From: Archegozetes longisetosus | Lineage: Eukaryota; Arthropoda; Arachnida; Sarcoptiformes; Trhypochthoniidae | Reading direction: 5' to 3' | NCBI GenBank assembly: GCA_018873245.2 | Contig: JAEMBT020000003.1 | Location: 10,601,843 to 10,665,842 of the forward strand | Length of the DNA: 64,000 nucleotides | Shown: in pieces, positions 45,477 through 57,650 of the stretch | Layout: each line of letters starts with the position of its first letter | Numbering within the stretch: position 1 is the first letter of the stretch | The notes under the pieces: model-generated | Told to the model about the DNA's origin: nothing | Databases searched by the model: none | Seen by the model: the letters and a program-made list of their open reading frames with translations, nothing else | Translations under genes and position numbers: made by a program

Positions 45477-46994
45477 TCGGGTATTCGCTATTAAACGAAC
45501 TCCAGAAGTTTTTCTAAACTTTTATGCTCGTTTTGATAAAAAAAAGTTATGAATAATAGAGTCAAGGATTTAGAGTGCAATTTTGAACATTTTATCGGTT
45601 AGATTTATTTATAAAAATAATAAACTTCAAAACCCGTGTATAAAATCAATGAAAGGATTTTTATTGTGAATATCTTTTTAAAAACTAATGGTCATATTTG
45701 TTCACAGTCCCTCAAAAGTTTGGAAAAATACGACCATAAATCTCACAAAGTCGCCCGGAGAAGTTTCTCAACGAATTCAAAAGAGAAAATCCTAGAGATA
45801 AATATATTCGAAAATTAGTTGAAAAGTTTAATAAAACAGCAGGTGCTGAAAATACAAAACACAAGAGAAAGAGAACAGAAGAAAAACTAAAGAAATTAAA
45901 AAGAACTTTCTGCAAAGTCCGAGGGTCATTAAGTCGAAAATCTGCTGAGTTAAAAATCTCGAAAGCTTCATGTCACACCCCTTCTAACTTGTTGAATTTC
46001 AAGCCATATCATGTAATTCGGGTACACGAACTTAAAGAACTAGATTATAGTAAAGGAAAGCAGTATTGTGAATAGTTTTTAAATCTTATCAAAACTGATG
46101 AAATAATAGATAAGGCTAAAATTACTCAGATTTTAAGATATAAGCTAAAGAATAATAGGTTATATTCCATGAAGCAGTGGGGCTAAAAGGAACCTTCTCT
46201 CAAATTATTTAAAAATCTTTTGTTTTGTATCATACTTGTCTTACCGATGAAGCTTATCTTCACTCATCTGGTTTTGTGAATTCGCAAAATGCACGAATTC
46301 GGACGGAAAAGGCCCCAAACAATATGAAGAGCCCCAATTTGCTCATTGAAAGTAGGGATCCGGTGCGCAATTTCTCCCAAGAAAATCATGGGTCCAACAT
46401 TATTTTGATAAACTCTAGTGAATATCAAAAAATCATTGAGTGGTTTGTTGAACATTTGGATTGTGATAATCCAGATAGGACTTCTTTTTAACAAGATGGT
46501 GCATTAACACACACAGATAAAATAGTGCCCCTCTATTAGAAAATAAGTTCGCTAACTGATTAACATCTAGTAGCATTCAATATTTTGAATGTATAACTGA
46601 ATGGCCTTCTGGTCTCCTGACTTAACTAACCCGGATTATTTTCTTTGGGCCATCTGAAAGCAAAGGTTTACACTTCAAACCCTCAAAACTAAATAGAATA
46701 GAAAGTAAATATTGAAAATGAAATTAAGAAAATAACTTCTGAAATGCTCGTCAATACACTTAATAATATGATTAAAAGAGTTAAGGCGTGCTTGAAGTGC
46801 GACGGAAAGCGTATCAAACATTTAACCACTTTTGCATAATTTAAATTGCTCATTAATAATAGAATGAATAGAAGTCAATATTAAGATTTCTAAAGTCTAC
46901 TCATCAGTCAATACAGCTATTGAGCTCTTAAAAAGTAGTTTTCTAATCTGACTTAATTGCTAGTCTAGCAGTTTGCTTAATAGCGAATTCCCGA
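45477..46994 (+). mobile_element. Tc1/mariner-superfamily element with TIRs
   Basis: Left end TCGGGTATTCGCTATTAAAC (45477) and right end GTTTGC-TTAATAGCGAATTCCCGA (46994) are inverted copies with about three differences. TA precedes the left end; TG follows the right end (decayed TA). The 1,518-bp body holds a nearly full-length but broken plus-strand transposase. It lies only 177 bp from the preceding Tc1-like element. Confidence 0.85.
45636..46840 (+). pseudogene. Broken Tc1/mariner-superfamily transposase
   Basis: Pieces in order on the plus strand: an HTH-like start (ERIFIVNIFLKTNGHICSQS, 45652); a basic region ending SLSRKSAELKISKAS (near 45930); LNFKPYHVIRVHELKELDYS (near 45995); the first catalytic block LTDEAYLHSSGFVNSQNARI (46236); the second block QQDGALTHT (near 46490); the third block NPDYFLWAI (near 46630); and a tail MIKRVKACLKCDGKRIKHL (near 46770). 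The three acids D, D, D/E are recognisable, but at least five stops or frame changes separate them. The D-E-A-x-F/L-H-x-S-G block is widespread in arthropod and cnidarian elements of this superfamily. Confidence 0.85.
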
Positions 46995-49900
46995 TGTTTC
47001 AGCGATTCAGTTTCATTACGAATAAAGAATCAAATAAGTGTTTAAGCATTCAACATTCAAAATGAAAACGATTGATTATGTTCCCAAAATCTTCTAATGC
47101 ATGGAATCGACGGTATAATTTTATTGGATCTAATCGCTGTTTATAGTTTCGGTACCACTAATTTGAGTTGATTGCATTAATTTTTTATTATTCAGTCGTA
47201 TAATTCATTTTGTTTATTTAACTTCTTCAAAGTTCAAAGATCCATTTAGCAAACATGGAAAGCGGGAATTCGTATGAATATTAAGATTTATGAGCAAATA
47301 CTGAATCTTTCATTTGAGTGCAATATAAATGAATTTTGATCCAAGTATGACAAGAAGTCACTTATATTTAGTCCATTTCACAGATAAAAATAATTACTTA
47401 ATAAATGAGTTCTATATCAGTGATTTCGTGAGGCTTCTAAGCAAGTCTTGAATAATTTTTGTACGAAAGTGGATAGTTATAATCATATACACTTACAGCG
47501 ATTTAAATAGAGTTACCGAAAAGTTGGTCCAATCTCAGTAAGTGCATTTCACGTCCTCAGCACTAATCATAAGTTAATCATACTTTAGGAGCTCTTCTGA
47601 AACTAATATGAATCCAAGTTTATTAACTTACTAAACTGATCTGACTACATCACTACACTTCAACCAAACATCTTACTCGTTGTACATGTTCACTTTAAGA
47701 AAAAATTTTCATATTATTTGGTTTCTCAGGAATTCTTCCTAAAATTAATCTGAGGTCTGAAGTTCAAATGATAATATTCTAATCTAAATTTAAAATAACT
47801 TTATATGCAAACAATTTGGCGTTTGGGAGAACTCATTAAATACGATAATTAAGAAAACATCATTCCTATTAGTTTAGTTTTTAGTAGACAGTGGATTTAT
47901 TGTAAATATCTCAAGTATTGCTGATAGTATAAGAAGTTTTGAATAATACATCTATGCTTACCAGTTACGAATCATTGCAAAAGAAAATACCGAATTTCTT
48001 GCTTTCAATATTAGATAATATTGTGTATAGTCAGATATGAGAGTTGATAAGAATCAATAAATCTTTTGATGTCATTTCTAAAGGTATAAAGGATTTCTAT
48101 TGAAAATAAAATTTTATTCGATACTAAAAAAAAATAAAACATTTGTTTACTGAGAGAAGAGGAAACTTCCCACAATACTATTGATTGAAACGGCTTGTCT
48201 TTTATACCTCAATTATATGGAAGGGGTTTCGAATTTTAGCTAAAATAAATTTTCTGATTCTTTGGTTGAAATCGGAGAAATCCTTTCAGTTCAAATTAGG
48301 TTGAAATAGATCCAAAAGATAAATTTAAAACAATTTTTCACTTAAAAATAAATTGAAACTTTTCTTAAATATTACAAAATATTGTTAAAGTTACTTCCTC
48401 TTAAAACTTTTAAAATATAATTTCACGTTTATCTGAAAAAAAATCGTTCAAATTTGTCGATTTTCACTTTATAAATAAATTTAACAGAATCAGTAATCAC
48501 TGAACTCGATAAAAATTGGTGAAAACCGATAACCGAAAACTCAGACTACATTTTATTATAGAGCTGGTGTTTCGTTTCACCTTTAAATACATTGAATTAA
48601 AATTTTTGCAATCAGATCATACATAAAGAGTACAAAAGATTAATACTAAATAAAGAGAATCGACTTTACATGTGCCATCGATTTTATTAGACCTTAACTT
48701 GAAATTGAAGGCATTACGGTAATATCTCGATATAGTAAACCCTTCTATAGTGAAGACGCTAGTCTAGTTCCAGCATACATCCTATTTAACTTATATTTAA
48801 AAGTCTCTATAAAGTGAGTAGTCTATAGCGTGGATGAAAATTCTGGACCTAGTAGTAGTTCATAACACCACTTTAAAGCCAAATTAGATTTTTGAAGAAA
48901 AAACATACTCAAATCGATAAAATTTTACCAGAAAACAAGTATTGTTTGGAAAAAGAATTTTCTTTTACATTATTTGTGATTATTTAAGTTTTAGTGATTC
49001 CTTGAGATACTTTAAGAATTCTTTTACTTATAATTAACTAATATATGCATATTGCTCAAAAATTGAAAATCTTGGGCAAATAGTGATCTTTCTTATAGTG
49101 AAGTCTCTTTATTGTGCACGTAAGATATTCTACCAAATCCTATGAATAGTTAATATTTTGTCTTGTTTACAAAAATTACTCTCAACTATTCGATATTACT
49201 AGTATGCATTCAAACAAAATCAAAGCTCATCTTTCATGATATTCTGTACTATGAGATATTATTTGAACTACTCCCGAAACATGTAAATACCCTTCTTATT
49301 TATACGAAAGTAAATATATAGCATTTTGATACACTTAACATTAGCCTGAGCTTTTGCAACATTTATCTTGTAATAAAATATCTAAAGGTTTTACATGAAA
49401 TATTGAGTAGTGAATTTATTCCCTAGAAAGTCGTGTTGAGAGATGAAATCCAAATCTGAAAGTTTGCGGAGGCTATCCTGATACGGTCTAGTCCGTTTAT
49501 TGGCAACTTGTCAGTGCATTCAAAATGAATTGTTAATTGTTGTGTTCGTTTGCCAATATCCAACCAACCAATATTTGAATACTAGTAAAACACATTAGGG
49601 ATGTCATGACCAATGTAATCTACGTCCGAATTATACAAATGAGAACCTATTTAATTTTTAAAAAATTTCAGAATATCTGTGAGTTTCTTGAATAAGTTAA
49701 ATACGAGAAGCCTCTAATTATTGTTGTTAATAAATAAGCACTACTTATTTTATGAGCTCACTGGTTACTGTCACCAATGTCCGAACTCTAACATTATTTG
49801 CTGGCAGGACTGTCTGGTTCATTAAAAATCAGTTGCTAACAACAGCGTCAAGCCGAATCAGTTGTATAAACAGACATTTTCGCTTTTGTCATACTTCTTG

Positions 49901-52900
49901 AAAATAAGGAAATTCCTATTATTTTTTATTTTCCTTCTATTCTTGTTCACTCACCCAAATATATATTGAATACTATTTTAATTTCAAAATATTGAAAGAG
50001 AGACTGTTTTCAATAACACAAAATATTGTACATAATATCTCATAGTTTGTCGAAAATTTATTGAACAGAGCAATCATAGACATAATACCAGACGAATTGA
50101 CCCATATTTTTACTTTATAGCATAGGAAATGTCATTCTTTATACAATTGTACAGTTATAATTTATTGATATTTACATATAATAATGTTGTCCCGTATTCG
50201 TCTGTTTGTCAGTTTGACACAATAAAAGATGAGCGCCTACTAGTCGTACAAACTAGATATCGATATCGTTAGAATCATAATTATCTGAGGATTTCAGATA
50301 TGTATTATGACTGCCCCGAGACAAGCCATCGAATATTTCGTTAATTTAAAAACAATTAGTGATCTAAAACTTCAATATCTATTTTTAAAAATAGGTAGCA
50401 AGTTTTTGTTCGATAGCAGTGTAATTCGATTCCTGTGTTGACAGGCTTTCAGCTTATCTATTATATACTTTCAAGGAAAGTCCTCTAACCCTAAAATTTA
50501 TGCAATTCTAAATTAAATAATTACCACTTCTTCGCTGTATATAAGTTCATGTACTCATAACTTTGGATCCCAGGACTCATGTACTTGATTCTTGAATTTA
50601 AGTACGCGTGTCAAATGCCGTCATTTAAAACTTCTTCAAGTTCCTCGAATTAAAAGACACGTCTTTAATATGTGAAATTTCATAATGGTATAGACCGGTT
50701 ATAAATTTTTTCAATATTTTAAACTGTTAAAAGCATATCGTTTGCGTTAAAAGCATTTACCATTTCAAATATTAAAACTGAATGAAGAGCCAACCAGTCT
50801 TTCCCAATAGAATGATAATAAAGAAACGTTTGAAACAATAGATTTATCGATGGATAAAGCTCAAATACGTATCTATACTTTAGTATTCCTGAAAATCACA
50901 TTTCCGCACGTATAAGTGAAAAAACGGTAATACTTTGTAATTGTTTAATCCTTTCATGAAAATTCACATTTTAAGGCATGGTCTTATGATATGAAATCTC
51001 AGTCCCCATGTACTTATGATCCGGAATATAAGCACTTGTCATAAATGATATCTTTAAAAGTTTTAGCAATTCGCATTATAAGTAGATGTACTTATTATGC
51101 AGTGAAAAACAGTAAAAAAAACGCCAAAACTTAAGTCATTGTTCGTTTATCTCTTCTCAAATGAAAGCAAAGTTCTTTAACTGAAATTCAAGATTATGAT
51201 GAATACTTTCAATGCTTAAAAATAAACTGTAATTTGATTTTCGTGTAATTCAGAACATAAGAATCTAAGTATTAAATTTTATTCAAATTATCTTAAAGAC
51301 ATTGCTCTAAGACCGAAACCATGAGTAAAAATTTGATATTGCTTAACTAGTATTTCAGCGTTTGACTAAATTTTAAGAATAATTTAGAGTGATAGCATAT
51401 ATGTTCACTTAAAGAGCAATTTAAGTAAAAAAGCAAACAATGAAAATTGATCAGTTAAGTTTTAGAAAAATTTTAATCGTTACTTTCACTTAAGAAAGAG
51501 GAAATATAGTTCTTAATTAAATATTTGTGTAATTTCAATAAAGCTAATGCTATCGAACATGAATAGGTTTTATAATAAATCAATAGATTCAAATACAAGT
51601 TATATTAGTTGATAGTTTGCCATCTTTTCAAATTAAACCTTCCTAGTTTTAAGAAATATCACTATCGAACCCCTGTAAAAGACACCTATCATTAACACAT
51701 TGAAGCATAACATTTATCCTATAAAACAGACAGCAACAATCCATTTCTATCGTGGAATAGCTCTTTAAAAAGCTTTTCACGATATCTAATAATAATTTGT
51801 GTACTTGATCTTTCAAAAACGAAATAAACTTTCGTTCAACACTAGTTAATTTTATTTTCAACTAACCTAACTTTATAGTAAACCTGAGCTCTTTTAAATG
51901 ATAATTCTTCAAATAACAATACCATAAATACATGATAATTGCATTATCTTTCCTATCACATAATAAAGAGAACTAAGTTTGCATTGAATCGCAATCTGAA
52001 TAAATTATCATGTCATTTGTGACCGAAAATTAGATTACTATAGAATTATAGCACCGATTCTATTACTAAAGCAACGAACCTACAAACCCTTTGTAGCAAC
52101 CATAAAAAAGTATTTTCTCCCAGTCACTCTCTAAAGATTAAGCCACTGAGGACTTTGCCCTCGTCGTTACCATTACCTGTTTGAGGAAGATCAGATTAAC
52201 TTTTTGGCCATTAATTCGTATAAAAGTTGAATCAATGCATCGCTAGCGAGTGAGAACTTCAGTAAAAACATGAGCAATTGTACGAAAAAATGTTTTTATT
52301 CATAACAATAAGCTTTTTGTGATGATGATTAATTTCAAAAAATTTGAAAGCATCAAATAGTCCATTCATCATGACTTGTGTAGAGTAAAACTATCAATAA
52401 TTTCTTATGAGTGTACAATTATTGACTTTGTTTGTATAATCAACTACTAAACTAAAGCTGAGGCTCAATTCTTGACCAATAAGTTTGGGAAAACAACAAA
52501 AATTCATTTTATTTCATATTTACATAATCCATACATACACTCAACAATCCTCAACAGATACTAGAGGTTTCTTTTGTATCTAAAAAAAAGAACTGATATG
52601 ACTTGCCTATAAGCGTAGTGCTTTATGTATTTATTCAGGATTTTTGTTTAGATGAGTATACATGTGGACTATGCGAATAGGGAATAAGACAAATTTTTAT
52701 TGTTTTCCAAGCTTATTGAACAAGAGTTCAGTTTAGAAGTGATTTTGAAAATAAAAAGTCAACAATTATGTACTCGCCTTTGGCAACATTTCATAACACC
52801 AACGAGTTGCCAAAACTGGGGTTAGACTGTATTTTTGAATAAGAAAATTCTATCGATTCGCTAATTTTAGTTTTGTGTTTAAAAATATTGAAAAATTGAA

Positions 52901-55900
52901 AAGAATTGACAAAACTAAAATGTTAATGGAACAGTAGAATATTTGATTATAATGAAGAACTAAACTGGAAATCGCCAAATTTAACTTTGAATATAATAGT
53001 AATTAGATACCAGTTCTAACTAAAAGTAGGATCAGTTTTAAAGATTGAATGAGGAAAGCGATCAATTCATTATAAAATCAAATGCAAGTAGCTGTAATAC
53101 TTCATATCAAATTGAAAGGCCACTTCATTTACATCTAATTTGAATGCAGTTTTAGCTTTAGTGCTAGATTTCTTTTATAGGTTACTGCATAATTATTATG
53201 AATTGTTAACATGTTATTAAATTTGAACTTCAATTTACGTTGACTTTAAAGGCAACAAACTGATTCTCGTAATAATTAAAATGAATATGATTTCTCTGAA
53301 TATTTTAAAACTGCACTCCAAAGAGTTGATTTTGACAGAAAGTAATAATTTTACACTAATAAAAGCCTGCAAAATAAAAATAGTTAATATAACTACAGGA
53401 TATGTAATGAAATTGTCTTTACGCTAAAACCAATCAAAGTAAAATCGATGCATACTTTTTAATAATAGCTCATCTCTAGCTCCGCATTGAGAGTAACATA
53501 AGAAGAAGTTGAAATATAAAATTGAATAGCTTCATCGATAGAAAACAAAGTTTTATTAGACGAAAATTAGTGCTTCTATACAATTTGCATTGAGTGCTGC
53601 AATAAATCAAAATTTCTTACAATTCAATATTTTTTCTTTAAAATAAGTTTTTAATACAATTATACAATTTGAAACGTTCGTAAACTTTCATCTTTCGATT
53701 ATATAGTAATCAGTTCACAGTTGTAATTAACAAACATATCAACTGAACTGTGCTTAAATATAATTTACTTTAAACAGAGATTATTTTGTGTGTTAATTAG
53801 TGAGTTGGTCATCTTTAAAAACAATTGTTTACGCATTTAACTTATTCATAGGGTACGGGTAAACAAATAATTACGATAAAAACTAAGAAAATTGATAATC
53901 TTCAGAGTTGAAACGTTGAGGCTGTTCTTAATCACCAAATAAATCTACAGATACTTAGAATTTATTGGGATCCAGTGTTAGTTTTTTCACTAGACATCAA
54001 CTTATCACAATATACTGTTTTAATACCTGTCAGCATTTCTTAACGACGAATGTGATCAATTTTTGTTGAAGCGAGTTAGAAGTTGACTTCCTAACGCAAT
54101 GTGCGTTTCATTTTCAAAATTGTATTCTCGCACAAATGGCGTTGGGCAACAACGTATAAGTGATCAGCTTTATAGTATTCACTTGTAATGTTGTTGAAGC
54201 AAACTATGCGATTCTCTCAATATTATTTACTTAATAAACGCAAGTCTATTTCTCTGAGAAACGCGGTTCTTTTCATTAAAATCACAGCTTTCTTATCACA
54301 TCGATTATTTTTACATTTTGATGATACAGACCATCAAAATCCTTTGAACAAAAACTACACATTCGCTATTTTTGTGACTAGCCACAGGTATAGGCTATAG
54401 GAATAACCTCTTTTTCGATGCATAATCCCATTTCAATAATAAATTATTAATATATTTGTAAAGAGTAATGAAAACTACAATAAGAGGCATTATATCCATA
54501 TGAAAGCTTATATTAAAAGCTAACAAAATTAGTTAGTATTAATAATATGTAACAATGATTATTGTGAGCAAACTTTGTGTTGTTTAATGTTATCAATTTT
54601 TGACAATTATCAGTGTATTAACAAATACTAGATATTTTCATACTAGACCACAAAAATTGTGTCCTTTCCGCATGTTTTTTGCTTTCATTCACTTGTAAAG
54701 ACAATTAGTTAATAAAACATTTTCTTTCCCACTATTGCCTCGACTTTTATTCAAAAATAGAGGTAAAAACTAATTTTTAAAATTGTTTTACTTCTATTTT
54801 TTGGAAAAAAATACAACATTACACACTATTCTCATGGAACATTATTTCATAATTTATTGAAGTAGTAACGATAAAAAACTTTATTTCTCTATAATTAGTA
54901 ACGGGTAAGAGAGAAGTCAAATGTAGGCATTTATTAACAATACGATCGACTAAGTACTATAACATTTTCACAAGTAAACTAAATCTATATTTTATAACTA
55001 TAACTTAGTTTTACAAAAAATATTGGTTATTTCGATGATTTTTCACTAGTAGCTACACATTTTAATCAAAGGGTACTTGTGGCAACGTTAACCTTCAATT
55101 GAGTGACTTCATGATTAAATGCTTACAGCTCTCTATCACAATTATTTTTAAAGTGAAGCTAAAAGTGGTTTACATCAAATTTTCTTTTTAATCAAATACT
55201 TTGGCAAATCAGATGAACCCATAATAAGAGTTTGTGCGTAGGTTTGGGTTTAGGTTCAACGCATTCAAATACAGTAAATATCACTCTATTTATAACTTAA
55301 TCTTCGATTAAGTTTCAAATATAACCTTTTTAAAGAAACAAATATAACATAAAAGTGGTCATTAACTTTCTGTTTTCTTCTCTTACTTTTTGGGTCAGTT
55401 TTATAAAACTATGAGTGGGTTTATTGGAAGTGATTTTTGCGCACAATATCTTATTTGCGTTTTCTTCAAAATAAGCTTAAATATAATGAGCAATAATTAA
55501 TGTTTATAATTGAGCTCTTAATGTTGATAGCTTTGACAATTGGAATATAGAAGGTATATTTTCAGAAAATTCAGAGTTTCAAGTTCTATAACATTTTATT
55601 GAAAGTTAAAGTTTATGTAACCGATTCTCAATATGAATCATTATTCCTCACTATCACTCGACACTTTTTGGAACACGCTGAGAGCGCGTTTCTGGTGTGA
55701 TTCACGGAAACCGGTCACCACTCTTCTCTACATATTTTCCATTGTTCGTTAACAGTTACTTATGCGTTGCTTTGTAATGCCTGACGTACCTTTTGGCTTA
55801 TTAAGTCATACATCTCTCGTGCGTTTTTATCTTTACAATGTATTATATCATTTTATCAGTTAAAATATTTCCTTTCTTTTAGCACAACTTTTTAATTGAC

Positions 55901-57177
55901 TAAATGCTGTGACCATCTCTGGAAAGTCCTTTCTTATAACTCTCTAATTCTCGTGGTGTTAACGGTGTGCCTGTCATTTTAATTGCTTGCAAACTTATTC
56001 GATTTTATAGTGTCGGAAACGTTTTAAGAGCTGATATAAGATTTTTCAGTTTGTCTTATCTGTGAAAAGTTATTAGCTTTCAAACTCTTTCAACATTCGG
56101 AAAATACCTTCTGTATTCATAGGTTCAAAGTCTCTATAACATTTGATGAAAAGTTGTGAAACCTGTACATTAAGTGATTAAATCTATAGTCAATTGCATC
56201 AAATTAAAGATCAGTCTATTTTGCTATTTTTAGCCCCGTTTTCGCGATAGATATAGACTTTTTGAAAGTAAGTTTTCAAATTATTCTTGTCTCAAGAGAA
56301 AAACTGCTAATAGACTTAAATTTTAATAAATTCTCTAATAATAGTGATTATTCAAAATTAATTCTGGGTTTTAATGCTTTTAAATAACTGTTGTTTCATA
56401 TAATTCTTGTATGAAATCGTAGTGGAATCGTGTCTTTAATAATATACGGCATACATTTAAGAGATAGAATGAAATTATGAGCACAAAAATCAGATTTACT
56501 AAAAGTTTATGGATCTAATTATCAACAATCATATTCTGCGTGATCAGGTTGAAGATTCAGCCAACGGTAACCGAACATAAAGATTAACTAATGAATAAAA
56601 CATTGAAGCCATGGTTAAAACAATAAGGAAAGAAAAAGTTTGTCTTGTTTAATACTACTGTAGTTGTGTTGGGTCTTGTGGAAAATGACTATTCTCATTC
56701 TCGTCTTATTCTCATCTCATTTCCCTCTGATTCTAATGTCATTCTCATCAGATCCAAAACTAGACTCATCTTTAAAAGTGAACACAATGCAAGTTATTTA
56801 GTGTCAATACATGACTATTTGGTCTAAAATCATGACCTTTCATTATATACTTATGAATATTTAAGAGAATACTCAAGCAAGAAATCTTTTAATTTATAGA
56901 CCGAAATTGGAAACTAAATCATTTGAATAGAGCACAACTGTTAAGCTATCAAAATTGAGACCAAATTGTGGTTAAAATGCTCAAACTAAAAATCAATCTT
57001 CATAAATAATTATGCGAAAGTATATTATGTTTAACAACTTAACTCACAGATAAATAGGGATTTTAAGATATTATTGTTTGAATCATTTCTAAAGTTAATG
57101 ATGTGTTAGTTTTCATAACGGTCTTCAAAAGCATTATCATGTTTAAGCTCACTTCTACCATCAATGTATAATAACTA
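46995..57177. other. About 10 kb desert without a supported gene
   Basis: The largest empty stretch. Frames at 51861-51649 (-), 54188-54400 (+) and 56645-56827 (+) were read and have no domain. A pogo-like terminal sequence occurs at about 48717-48745. No long inverted repeat or tandem array stood out on reading. Some of it may be intron of the genes at 57.6-61.4 kb or of an unseen neighbour. Confidence 0.45.
48717..48840. mobile_element. Possible pogo-like relic (one end)
   Basis: GGTAATATCTCGATATAGTAAA resembles the ends of the MITE at 57178-57335 (CAGTAAGACCGCGATATAGT, and CAGTAATATCTCAATGTTGT in reverse). No matching opposite end was found nearby, so the extent is a guess. Confidence 0.4.
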
Positions 57178-57335
57178 CAGTAAGACCGCGATATAGTAAA
57201 TCACTAGGTACCCATAGTCCAAATTCAACATAAATAGGTTAACATTAGTTGAACGGAATGTGCCCGAACAGGACTACTGCGTTCGCTATACCGATGATTC
57301 ACCATAAAAAGTTTCACAACATTGAGATATTACTG
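57178..57335. mobile_element. 158-bp pogo/mariner-type MITE with TA duplication
   Basis: Left end CAGTAAGACCGCGATATAGT and right end (reverse complement) CAGTAATATCTCAATGTTGT are diverged inverted copies. TA flanks both sides (57176-57177 and 57336-57337). The CAGT-A-A-x-x-C-x-C-x-A-T pattern is typical of pogo/Tigger-like ends. No coding sequence. Confidence 0.72.
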
Positions 57336-57595
57336 TAATAACAACGATAATGATGTAGCTTGAATTTACTAGTATTTACTAGAATTTACCACTAACAATT
57401 AGTACTGGTACTCAACCAAAATCAAATTAAACATCAGTATAATAACCAAGTTTTAAGAACATACTTAGCGATAATTCTAATGATAGCTTTTATTTATGAA
57501 TATTTAACTATATTGAATGCTTACTAATAATCGATTAATCATATAAGCTAATTGAGTATTCTATTTAATATTTATAATAATAATAGTTATAACTA

Positions 57596-57601
57596 TTTAT
57601 T
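57596..57601 (-). terminator. Polyadenylation signal AATAAA
   Basis: AATAAA on the minus strand, about 50 bases after the TGA/TAA stop of the exon ending at 57651. The position is right for the cleavage signal of that gene. AATAAA is common by chance in AT-rich DNA, so this is supportive only. Confidence 0.45.
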
Positions 57602-57650
57602 TATGCTTATTTTTATATGATATAGGTTCGCAAGTTTCAAAAACCATAAT

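Noticed and set aside
51649..51861. 70-residue minus frame as a gene
   Set aside because: It starts with TTG, has no domain, and sits in a long empty region; length is compatible with chance.
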